5,351 nucleotides of DNA, from assembly GCA_003695205.1 (NCBI GenBank), contig RFIO01000462.1, positions 1 through 5,351 on the forward strand. Reading direction: 5' to 3'. Positions within the stretch are counted from its first letter, which is position 1. The number at the start of each line of letters is the position of its first letter. The translations under genes were made by a program, and so were the position numbers. Positions 1 to 5,351 of this stretch are shown piece after piece. The notes under the pieces were generated by a model. The model saw only the letters and a list, made by a program, of their open reading frames with translations. It was not told the origin of the DNA and ran no database searches. The DNA is from Deltaproteobacteria bacterium. GTDB lineage: Bacteria; Desulfobacterota; Desulfuromonadia; Desulfuromonadales; Geothermobacteraceae.

Positions 1-702
1 GCAGGCAGGATCGCGAAAGGATATCCTCGGAGCCCCCATGGCTCGCCCAACTTTGCCGCCGGTATCACAAACCCGCTGGGAAAGCCGAAGGAAAATGGGC
101 GCGCGCGCGCCCCTTCTCTCCTGATATGTATCGGATCTTCAACCGGCGGCATTGAAGTTCTGGAACGCATTCTCCCTGAATTCCCTGCAGATTTTCCGCC
201 GGTTGTCATCGTCCAGCATATCAGCGCCGAATTTGCCCCGGGTCTTGCCCGGCGCCTCGGCGCGGTTTGCGCCGGACAGGTTGCCGCCGGCCAGGATGGA
301 ATGAAGATCCGAAATGGGCAGGTTGTCCTCGCTGCCGGCAACAAGACACACCTGCGACTGAAACGCCGCCGCGGGGTTTTTTGCAGTCTCGAGGAAGAAC
401 CGCCAGTCATGGGGCACCGCCCGTCGATCGACGTGTTGTTCACATCCGCAGCTTCCACGGGCCTGCCAATCATCGCCGCTCTGCTCACCGGCATGGGAAG
501 CGACGGCGTCGAGGGAATGCTGCGCATCCGTTCCTGCGCGGGGCGCACGATTGCCCAGGACGCGGCAAGCAGCAAGGTATTCGGGATGCCGCGTCGGGCA
601 ATCGAGCGAGGTGCTGCCGAATTCGTTTTGCCGGCAGACGAGATCGGCCCGAAAATTGTCGCCTTGGCGAGAATAATCGAAGCGAAGGCGGCAACGCCAT
701 GA
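1..702 (+). CDS. cheB: CheB chemotaxis methylesterase/glutamine deamidase, 3' partial (catalytic domain)
   Basis: CheB removes methyl groups from receptor glutamates, and deamidates receptor glutamines, to reset chemoreceptor signalling in the cytoplasm. The frame is open from base 1 with no in-frame ATG before 301, so the start and any N-terminal receiver domain lie outside the window. Of the 233 visible residues, about 1-38 are linker and 39-233 are the esterase domain. The Ser-His-Asp triad is visible as GSSTGG (Ser47), VQHIS (His73) and LLTGMGSDG (Asp168). The spacings of 26 and 121 residues are close to those of the enterobacterial enzyme. Further family motifs are HRPSIDVLF, TIAQD and VFGMP. 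The stop overlaps the cheD start (ATGA), implying translational coupling. An odd feature is a (GC)6 tract in the linker at 99-110. Family assignment is secure; whether a receiver domain precedes it cannot be seen. Confidence 0.96.
   Translation, partial: AGRIAKGYPRSPHGSPNFAAGITNPLGKPKENGRARAPSLLICIGSSTGGIEVLERILPEFPADFPPVVIVQHISAEFAPGLARRLGAVCAGQVAAGQDGMKIRNGQVVLAAGNKTHLRLKRRRGVFCSLEEEPPVMGHRPSIDVLFTSAASTGLPIIAALLTGMGSDGVEGMLRIRSCAGRTIAQDAASSKVFGMPRRAIERGAAEFVLPADEIGPKIVALARIIEAKAATP
97..112. repeat. 16-bp perfect GC palindrome containing a (GC)6 dinucleotide tract
   Basis: GGGCGCGCGCGCGCCC is its own reverse complement, and bases 99-110 alternate G and C. It lies in the CheB linker and encodes Gly-Arg-Ala-Arg-Ala, just before the esterase domain. 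A slip of one dinucleotide would shift the cheB frame ahead of the catalytic serine. Whether it does anything is unknown. Confidence 0.8.
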
Positions 703-1238
703 GCGAAATGAAAAAAATATCTGTTGTTCATGTCGGGCAAGGCGAATTCATGACCGGCGAAGGCGAGGATCTGGTCCTGACAACCGTCTTGGGATCCTGT
801 GTTTCCGTTTGCCTGTTTGACCCGGAGCGGAAAGTCGGAGGAATGAACCATTTCCTGGTTCCGGAATCGCGCAGCGGATCACTGCGGGAGAGCCGCTCCG
901 GCGTGCACGCGATGGAGCTCCTCATCAACGCGATCATGAAAGCGGGTGCCCGGCGCGAGCACCTGTGCGCCAAGATATTCGGCGGCTCAAGGATGATAGA
1001 CGGGGGCACCGATATCGGCGCGATGAACAGCCGCTTTGCATTGCAGTTCATCAAGAATGAGGGCATTCGCTGCGCCGGAGTCGATGTCGGAGGGACGTTG
1101 GGCCGCAAGATCAGGTTCTGGCCCGGTACCGGTAAGGCACAACGCAAGTTTCTTGAAGATTTCGTCTCGACCGAAGCCGCACTGTTGCGCACACGGCAAA
1201 CCACCGCCCGGCCTTTCCCCGAAGTGGAATTCTTCTGA
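699..1238 (+). CDS. cheD: CheD chemoreceptor glutamine deamidase
   Basis: CheD converts specific receptor glutamines to glutamates, creating methylation sites; in many bacteria it also takes part in adaptation with CheC or CheY. This is a full-length 179-residue protein of normal size. The Thr-Cys-His catalytic set is visible as Thr28, Cys34 (LGSCVSVCLFD) and His51 (GGMNHFLVP), with spacings of 6 and 17 residues as in characterised CheD. Downstream family motifs are KIFGGSRM, IGAMNSRF and a VDVGGTLGRKIRFWPGTG stretch. The ATG overlaps the cheB stop by four bases and has GAAGG at 684-688 as a ribosome binding site. The frame stays open upstream to 267, but that part is cheB read out of frame. 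The C-terminus, about 30 residues past the domain, ends in EVEFF, resembling the EVELF end of the small protein at 2791-3147. Confidence 0.96.
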   Translation: MSEMKKISVVHVGQGEFMTGEGEDLVLTTVLGSCVSVCLFDPERKVGGMNHFLVPESRSGSLRESRSGVHAMELLINAIMKAGARREHLCAKIFGGSRMIDGGTDIGAMNSRFALQFIKNEGIRCAGVDVGGTLGRKIRFWPGTGKAQRKFLEDFVSTEAALLRTRQTTARPFPEVEFF

Positions 1239-1264
1239 TCCGGCCGCTTCTCCCTGAACGGCGG

Positions 1265-1285
1265 AGCCCGGTGCATCCGGCTTTT
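1265..1285 (+). terminator. Weak possible terminator or attenuator hairpin after cheD
   Basis: AGCC-(C)-GG and CC-GGCT pair around a TGCAT loop (1265-1282). That gives six base pairs with one bulged C, followed directly by TTT. It lies 27 bases after the cheD stop. The stem is short and the T run minimal, so it could be chance in GC-rich DNA. Confidence 0.25.
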
Positions 1286-1334
1286 GCGCCTTTGACCCGC
1301 TGACACGCCCAAGAACTTGCGCCTATTGACACCC
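1284..1334 (+). repeat. Imperfect direct repeat TTGCGCCT(A)TTGAC(A)CC, two copies
   Basis: Copy 1 (1284-1298) reads TTGCGCCTTTGACCC. Copy 2 (1317-1334) reads TTGCGCCTATTGACACCC, the same but for two inserted A's. The copies start 33 bases apart, near three helical turns, and lie upstream of the PAS gene. They could be a regulator's binding pair; no known consensus is recognised. Confidence 0.5.
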
Positions 1335-1464
1335 GCGGCAACCGAGCGGTGGCGCCCATCGCCGCGTTTGATCAGGGCAAGTCGCGCCATTTGCCGGCAT
1401 CGCGTGAAAGTTCATTCAGCAAGTCTTCATGTTTTCCTGTCAGATTGCCTGCCGAATCCCCGCT

Positions 1465-1471
1465 GAGGAGG
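1465..1471 (+). promoter_or_regulatory. Strong ribosome binding site deciding a GTG start
   Basis: GAGGAGG ends five bases before the in-frame GTG at 1477. The alternative in-frame ATG at 1429 has no purine-rich sequence at a useful distance. This favours the GTG start, which removes 16 poorly characterised residues. Confidence 0.8.
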
Positions 1472-1476
1472 CCGCA

Positions 1477-2709
1477 GTGCGCGAAACGCAGACCGAACCC
1501 GACATTGCAGCAAGGTCCGAGGAAATCGATTTTCCATTTCATGACCTGTTCATATCGCATACCGACAAACGCGGTGTCATCATCTCGGGCAACGAGGTGT
1601 TCCGACGGGTGTCCGGTTTCGACTGGTCCGAACTCGTGGGTGCGCCACACAGGCTGATCCGGCACGATGACATGCCGTGCGGCGTGTTCCAGCTGTTCTG
1701 GGACCGGTTGAAAGCCGGCAAAGGCGTTGGCTGCTACGTGAAGAACAAGACCAAGGACAATCGCTCTTACTGGGTCTACGCCTACGTCACTCCAATCGCG
1801 GACGGGTATGTTTCCACGCGCCAGCGCCCTTCCAGCGACCTCTTCGAGAAGGTCCGCGAAATCTATGCCGGATTGCGCCGACGCGAACGCGAAGAGAACC
1901 TGACGCCAGAAGCGTCGCGCGACGCGCTTCTGGAAACTCTGGCCCAGGCCGGTTTCGCGAATTACGAGGATTTCATGGCATGCTCGGCCGTTCGGGAAAC
2001 CACTGGCCGAATCCGAGCGTTGGGGCGCACGCTGCCATACGAAATCCGCGAGGCGGCGAATTTCGCAACCGTCTTGCGCCCCTTTCGCCAAGGGATCGAT
2101 GAACTGGAAAGGCTTTTCACCTCCATTCATGACGCGCCGACCAATATCAGGATCCTCGCCGCGCAGCTGGAACAGAACAGCGGTCCGATCGGCATCATTT
2201 CCAACAACCACACAACCCTCAGCCAGGAGGTCGTGGCAAGCCTCGCCGATTTCCGGCGGGAAACCGAGGCAATCTTCGATGCCGTCAACAACGCCGTGTT
2301 CAACGTCTGCCTTGCGCGGATCCTGACGGAAATGGTGGAGAAATTCGAAACCGAGACAGAGTGTGCACCGGGCCTCGATTTCGCCTCGGAAGCAAACATT
2401 CTTGCCGGGGCGGCCGAGGTCGCGTCGCGTCAGGCGCGAGATCACCTGTTCCGCATGGCTCGCCAATCGCGGCGTTTCGCCAATGCTACGGCCGACATGA
2501 AGCGCAAGGCGTCCGCGCTGGATGTGACGCGAATCATGTGCAAGATCGAAAACGCCCGAAACCCGGATCCGACCGGCGGTCTCGGCCAGATCCTCGACAA
2601 CCTGGAAAAGGTCCAGGGGCGGATCGCTCAACGCCTGAGCGCAATGGCCAAGGCCAGCCGAACCATAACCTCGGATGCAGATCTTTTTGCGAGAGGCCGA
2701 CAGGTCTGA
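1477..2709 (+). CDS. Aer-like PAS-domain chemotaxis protein, soluble, with long helical C-terminal region
   Basis: This is probably a cytoplasmic sensor feeding redox or energy state into chemotaxis. The 410 residues start at GTG 1477, chosen for its strong ribosome binding site; ATG 1429 would add 16 residues. Residues 20-118 form an Aer-type PAS domain: TDKRGVI, N39, VSGF, the HRLIRHDDMP stretch (R62, H63, D65), VKNKTKDN and YWVYAYVTPI. In Aer this fold binds FAD, so a flavin here is inference. The loop before the last strand is short (TPIADGYVSTR), and the Trp usual in Aer just before VKN is replaced (GKGVGCYVKN). Residues 123-410 are helical and polar, with no membrane segment and no canonical receptor tip. 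TNIRILAAQLE (222-232) followed by GPIGIIS faintly recalls a receptor tip. Position between cheD and an MCP supports a chemotaxis role. The PAS call is firm; the function of the C-terminal part is unknown. Confidence 0.85.
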   Translation: MRETQTEPDIAARSEEIDFPFHDLFISHTDKRGVIISGNEVFRRVSGFDWSELVGAPHRLIRHDDMPCGVFQLFWDRLKAGKGVGCYVKNKTKDNRSYWVYAYVTPIADGYVSTRQRPSSDLFEKVREIYAGLRRREREENLTPEASRDALLETLAQAGFANYEDFMACSAVRETTGRIRALGRTLPYEIREAANFATVLRPFRQGIDELERLFTSIHDAPTNIRILAAQLEQNSGPIGIISNNHTTLSQEVVASLADFRRETEAIFDAVNNAVFNVCLARILTEMVEKFETETECAPGLDFASEANILAGAAEVASRQARDHLFRMARQSRRFANATADMKRKASALDVTRIMCKIENARNPDPTGGLGQILDNLEKVQGRIAQRLSAMAKASRTITSDADLFARGRQV

Positions 2710-2778
2710 TGTAGCCCCCGGGTCACGACGGTTTTGAAATCAGAAGATGCAGTGACAAGGCGTTACCCCAAACAAGCC

Positions 2779-2782
2779 GAGG
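2779..2782 (+). promoter_or_regulatory. Ribosome binding site deciding the start of the small gene
   Basis: GAGG lies eight bases before ATG 2791. The frame is also open from a TTG at 2734, which would give 137 residues, but that start is rare and has no comparable purine-rich sequence, so ATG 2791 is preferred. Confidence 0.55.
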
Positions 2783-2790
2783 CACAGGCA

Positions 2791-3147
2791 ATGAATCCTG
2801 CACGACATGACCTTCGAACGCTGAGCCAGCGTCTTCAAAGGGAGTTGGAGGATCTGGCGCGACTGGCCAGCGATGTCGACTCGATGCTTGCAAGCCAGGG
2901 CGAAGGAACTGCTTCGCTGCGCCTGCACCGGCAGTCGATGCAGGACGTCGATCGCTTGAGGCAGACCGCATCGGACTTGGCCGCGTTCGCCGCAGTCCTT
3001 GCGGCGCGGGTGCCCGAAGGGGTCGTGTTCGAACTGGGCAACGGCGAGGTCGACCTGCAACAGGCCGATCTGGCCGGCCGCCTCATGGGCTCGGACGAAG
3101 AAGGTGATCCAAATCGTCCGATGAGCGGAGAAGTCGAGCTTTTTTGA
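2791..3147 (+). CDS. Small helical acidic protein with CheZ-like DxxxQ motif; candidate CheT/CheZ-type chemotaxis protein
   Basis: A 118-residue soluble protein, predicted mostly helical to about residue 73. Two amphipathic helices (about 5-36 and 40-73) flank a short SQGEGT turn, giving a CheZ-like helical hairpin in miniature. The second helix carries MQDVDRLRQT, in which D54-RLR-Q58 matches the DxxxQ signature of CheZ-family CheY-P phosphatases (an Asp and Gln act there in E. coli CheZ). The acidic flexible C-terminus ends in SGEVELF; CheZ also uses a C-terminal peptide to hold CheY. Size and place after cheD resemble CheT, the small last gene of rhizobial che operons, though here a PAS gene intervenes. 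A DxxxQ match is short, and phosphatase activity is not implied by the motif alone. The gene starts 81 bases after the PAS stop, and a longer TTG start (2734) is possible. Confidence 0.6.
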   Translation: MNPARHDLRTLSQRLQRELEDLARLASDVDSMLASQGEGTASLRLHRQSMQDVDRLRQTASDLAAFAAVLAARVPEGVVFELGNGEVDLQQADLAGRLMGSDEEGDPNRPMSGEVELF

Positions 3148-3255
3148 CCGCCGCGCGCATTTTCCAGATTTCCTTCACGTCTTTTTCACCGGTGCCGGCG
3201 ATTGTTCCATGATCGGGGCCGCCGCACCGCTACGCCGAATCGCTGCCTCTTCATA

Positions 3256-3277
3256 TCGAGAACCGGCGCCGGCTCGA
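3256..3277. repeat. Inverted repeat upstream of the MCP start
   Basis: TCGAG-AA-CCGGC and GCCGG-CTCGA pair over ten bases with a bulged AA. The core CCGGCGCCGG (3263-3272) is a perfect palindrome, so a protein-binding site is a better guess than a folded RNA, which would have no loop. It ends 28 bases before the MCP start codon. Confidence 0.6.
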
Positions 3278-3292
3278 CCGGTGCCAAAATAC

Positions 3293-3296
3293 GGAG
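3293..3296 (+). promoter_or_regulatory. Ribosome binding site of the MCP gene
   Basis: GGAG lies nine bases before ATG 3306. The start is supported further by the N-terminal membrane segment that begins about eight residues in. Confidence 0.7.
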
Positions 3297-3305
3297 ACGA
3301 CGCCC

Positions 3306-5198
3306 ATGAACAGGTTCAGCCTCAGAACCCAGATTTTCGGAGTGCTCGGTATCATCCTGTTGATCACCGGGGCCGCCACGAGCATTTCGCTTTGGAAGAT
3401 CGTGAAGCTGAGTGAAAATCTGCACACAATGCATGCCCACCTGGAGCAGACCCAGGTCCTCAACGAGATGGAAAGCGCCCTTCTCGAGGGGCAGGAGGCG
3501 ATTTCGCGGTCCTATGGCGGCATGACCGTGAATCCCGAGCTGATCGACGGAAAAATCAAGGCCCTGGCCGAGATGGCAAAGACGGAAAACGCCGCATTCA
3601 TGCCGCCCGAAAAAGATGCGAGATTTCCCGAACTGCAGCAAAAGGTGCAGCAGATCGGCGACATGGCAGACCGGTACCTCGCCCTGACGCAGGAACTGCG
3701 CACGGCGGTCGGCACGAAGCGTAGCGAAATCTTCCATGATCGCCTCTTGCCGCTCTATGCTCAGATGTTCGACACGATTGAAAGCGCCGTCGAAAATGTC
3801 ACATCCGTGGCGCGGCAGCATGAGGCCGACGGAGACAGAATGTCTGCGAGCATTCTGCTGGTCATCTTCAGCGGTGCCGCCATTGCGCTTCTGGGAACGA
3901 TCGTGGCCTCGTATTTCTATGGGCGGCAACTCAGCCAGTCGATGGACCGCCTGCTTGCCGGAATCAAACGGGTCGCGAGCAAGGATTACGAAACTGCAAT
4001 GCCCGGCACCGACGCGGCCAACGAAATTGGAGAAATCGCCCGCAGCATCGACGACTTCCGCGTTCAGCTGGGAGAGGCTGAACAGCGGATGAACGAGGAA
4101 CGCGAAATCGAAGCGCGACGGGCCGAGCTCTTCAATCTGATCGGTGAACAGATCGGCGCTTTGGCTCGAGGCGATCTCTCCCGCAGGATCGATCCAGAGG
4201 CGGCGCACGGTCTGGGCAGCATGTACGTGGAACTCTGCCAAGATTTCAACCGCTTGGCTGAAGCGCAAAGCGACCTGATCCGGTCGGTTCGGAGCATGCT
4301 CGAAAAGGCCCACTTCAGGAGTGACACGCTTCTGGAAAACATGAGCGACCTGTCCAAACGTTCGGAAAGCCAGGCTGCGACGCTTGAAGAATCGGCCGCT
4401 GCCCTGGATGAGCTGACGTCCAGCGTGAAAATGGCTGCGGAGAGGTCAACAGAGATCGAGCGCATCGTGAGTGAAAACGAAAGGGCGGCGACGGAAGGTG
4501 GCGCGATCGTCAAGCAGGCGGTCAGCTCGATGGAGGCGATCGACGAGGCATCGGGCCAGGTCGAGCAGATTGTCAGCACGATCGACGACATTGCCTTCCA
4601 GACGAACCTCTTGGCCCTGAATGCCGGTGTCGAAGCAGCGCGGGCGGGTGAGGCTGGACGCGGTTTCTCCGTGGTGGCTTCCGAAGTGCGTCTGCTTGCC
4701 CAACGGGCGTCGGCCTCGGCACAGGAAATCCGCGAGCTAATCTCCCGCAGTGTCGATCTGGTGACCGAGGGCGGCGTGCTGGTCCGCAAGACGGGTGAGG
4801 CGCTGGACAATATCGTGAATCGGGCCCAAAGCATTGCGGGGCTGGTCTCTGACATCACGTCCTCCACCGCCGAGCAGTCGTCGGGCCTTGAGGAGATCAA
4901 TATCGGGGTCAATGATCTTGACCAGGTGACCCAGAAGAACGCCGCCGCCATCGACGCGGCAACCAATTCGTGCCACGAACTCAACGATGAAATCCGCGAA
5001 TTGAGTTCGATGTTGGAGCGCCTCTTTGGCCACGGGAACGCAGCAGATTCCGAAATGGAGATGGGGCAAGAAGCATCCGAGAGCCCGGGAGCGGCTGAAA
5101 ACAGGTCCCCCGCCGTCTCCAGCAGCACCAGGGGGGTGCCGGTCGTGGCAGGTGGCGCTGCTGCAGCCGCCGTCGAAGACCAGTGGCAGGATTTCTGA
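3306..5198 (+). CDS. Methyl-accepting chemotaxis protein, transmembrane, with CheR-docking pentapeptide
   Basis: An inner-membrane chemoreceptor that senses a ligand in the periplasm and controls CheA through CheW. The 630 residues run in order: membrane segment 1 (about 9-29); a helical periplasmic domain (30-180), probably a four-helix bundle; membrane segment 2 (about 182-204); HAMP (205-257, with NEIGEIARSIDDF); and a second HAMP-like stretch (274-325, ALARGDLSRRID). The signalling hairpin follows, with the tip at 427-469 (DDIAFQTNLLALNAGVEAAR, then AGEAGRGFSVVASEVRLLAQ). Candidate adaptation sites are Q356/E361/E362 and E523/Q524/E529/E530, substrates for CheR, CheB and CheD. A flexible Ser/Ala/Gly-rich linker (575-625) ends in QWQDF, matching the xWxxF tether that binds CheR and sometimes CheB. 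The ligand cannot be told from sequence. It is separated from the upstream small gene by 158 bases and may have its own promoter. Confidence 0.95.
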   Translation: MNRFSLRTQIFGVLGIILLITGAATSISLWKIVKLSENLHTMHAHLEQTQVLNEMESALLEGQEAISRSYGGMTVNPELIDGKIKALAEMAKTENAAFMPPEKDARFPELQQKVQQIGDMADRYLALTQELRTAVGTKRSEIFHDRLLPLYAQMFDTIESAVENVTSVARQHEADGDRMSASILLVIFSGAAIALLGTIVASYFYGRQLSQSMDRLLAGIKRVASKDYETAMPGTDAANEIGEIARSIDDFRVQLGEAEQRMNEEREIEARRAELFNLIGEQIGALARGDLSRRIDPEAAHGLGSMYVELCQDFNRLAEAQSDLIRSVRSMLEKAHFRSDTLLENMSDLSKRSESQAATLEESAAALDELTSSVKMAAERSTEIERIVSENERAATEGGAIVKQAVSSMEAIDEASGQVEQIVSTIDDIAFQTNLLALNAGVEAARAGEAGRGFSVVASEVRLLAQRASASAQEIRELISRSVDLVTEGGVLVRKTGEALDNIVNRAQSIAGLVSDITSSTAEQSSGLEEINIGVNDLDQVTQKNAAAIDAATNSCHELNDEIRELSSMLERLFGHGNAADSEMEMGQEASESPGAAENRSPAVSSSTRGVPVVAGGAAAAAVEDQWQDF

Positions 5199-5351
5199 CC
5201 GTGGTCGGCCAGGGACAAATGCTCAAGGGATGGCTCGATTCCAGACGGCAGCGCGGGCCGGTCGCAACCTTCGTCTTCCGAAGCGAGGCCCGCGCGAGCG
5301 CCGAGACCTCATCAAGACCAACCTCCAGCGGGGCCCCGCGGGCGCCGTGGC
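5199..5351. other. Region after the MCP gene, no assignable gene
   Basis: All three forward frames are open or nearly so to the window end. Two have possible starts (GTG 5201 or ATG 5219, and ATG 5230), but the translations show no family I recognise, and third-position GC does not separate the frames. One reverse frame also stays open but runs deep into the MCP gene. The region contains a strong hairpin at 5251-5295 and a 12-bp palindrome, GCGGGGCCCCGC, at 5328-5339. Confidence 0.4.
5251..5295 (+). repeat. Strong imperfect hairpin 53 bases after the MCP stop
   Basis: The right arm (5279-5295) is the exact reverse complement of three left-arm blocks: 5251-5259, 5262-5264 and 5269-5273. That is 17 base pairs closed by a TCTTC loop, with GG and CAAC bulged out on the left. 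No T run follows, so it is not a standard intrinsic terminator. It could protect the 3' end of the MCP transcript or act in factor-assisted termination. Confidence 0.7.

Larger units (their letters stand above)
1239..1476. other. Non-coding gap between cheD and the PAS gene
   Basis: I see no convincing gene here on either strand. The gap holds a small hairpin (1265-1282) and an imperfect direct repeat (1284-1298 and 1317-1334). A TTGACA hexamer at 1326-1331 has no acceptable -10 box at 16-18 bases, so no promoter is called. A separate transcription start for the PAS gene is plausible but not shown. Confidence 0.6.
3148..3305. other. Gap upstream of the MCP gene with palindromic structure
   Basis: This 158-base gap probably carries the control region of the MCP. 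It holds two copies of ACCGGTGCC (3188-3196 and 3277-3285) and a GC-rich inverted repeat (3256-3277). I find no sigma-70, sigma-54 or FliA-type promoter that I would defend. Confidence 0.5.

Noticed and set aside
267..698. In-frame upstream extension of cheD to 267 (323 residues)
   Set aside because: The extra 144 residues are cheB read in another frame. CheD begins at ATG 699, with normal family length and an ATGA overlap.
1326..1354. TTGACA at 1326-1331 as a sigma-70 promoter
   Set aside because: No acceptable -10 hexamer lies 16-18 bases downstream.
1429..1476. ATG 1429 as start of the PAS gene
   Set aside because: No ribosome binding site lies upstream of it, while GTG 1477 follows GAGGAGG at five bases.
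1372..2631. Reverse-strand open frame of 419 codons across the PAS gene
   Set aside because: It mirrors the forward gene, whose PAS motifs are clear; no recognisable domain is seen in the reverse reading. Long antisense frames are common in GC-rich DNA.
3186..4313. Reverse-strand open frame of 375 codons across the front of the MCP gene
   Set aside because: Its translation looks like an antisense shadow with no family motif, while the forward reading is an unmistakable receptor.
4064..5218. Reverse-strand open frame of 384 codons across the MCP signalling domain
   Set aside because: The Ser/Arg/Ala-rich composition is typical of an antisense reading of receptor coiled coil; no domain is visible.
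5199..5351. STAS-like (CheS) reading on the reverse strand (RGAPLEVGLDEVSALARASL)
   Set aside because: The resemblance is short, and the frame would continue over 200 bases into the MCP gene without the rest of a STAS domain.
5219..5351. ATG 5219 as the start of a new gene
   Set aside because: The frame is open to the edge, but no ribosome binding site at good spacing and no recognisable protein are visible; a hairpin lies inside it.

Overview
This is a chemotaxis gene cluster read entirely on the + strand, most likely from an alphaproteobacterium with high-GC DNA (order Rhodobacterales or a relative). That placement is inference. It rests on GC-rich third codon positions, the alphaproteobacterial flavour of the receptor tip (ALNAGVEAARAGEAGRG), and a gene order that recalls the 3' end of rhizobial-type che operons (cheB, cheD, then a small CheT-like gene).

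Layout. 1-702: the 3' part of cheB, cut by the window edge, with a complete methylesterase domain and the end of the interdomain linker. 699-1238: complete cheD, overlapping cheB by ATGA. 1239-1476: a non-coding gap with a small hairpin and an imperfect direct repeat. 1477-2709: a soluble protein with an Aer-type PAS domain and a long helical C-terminal part, but no membrane segment and no standard receptor signalling tip. 2791-3147: a small helical acidic protein with a CheZ-like DxxxQ motif, a candidate CheT/CheZ-type protein. 3148-3305: a gap with a GC-rich palindrome. 3306-5198: a complete transmembrane methyl-accepting chemotaxis protein ending in a CheR-docking pentapeptide. 5199-5351: no assignable gene, but a strong 17-bp imperfect hairpin.

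How the genes fit together. The MCP would sense a ligand and control CheA. CheB (demethylation and deamidation) and CheD (receptor glutamine deamidation) would adapt it, helped by the QWQDF tether. The Aer-like PAS protein could add a redox or energy input through a soluble partner. The small DxxxQ protein is a candidate for CheY-P turnover or another adaptation role.

The most interesting points are four: the small DxxxQ protein; the near-identical C-terminal tails of CheD (EVEFF) and the small protein (EVELF); the Aer-like PAS protein whose helical region may be a decayed receptor signalling domain; and a (GC)6 tract in the cheB linker. No mobile element, CRISPR array, tRNA or rRNA was seen. 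All functional statements come from motif reading and no database search was run.
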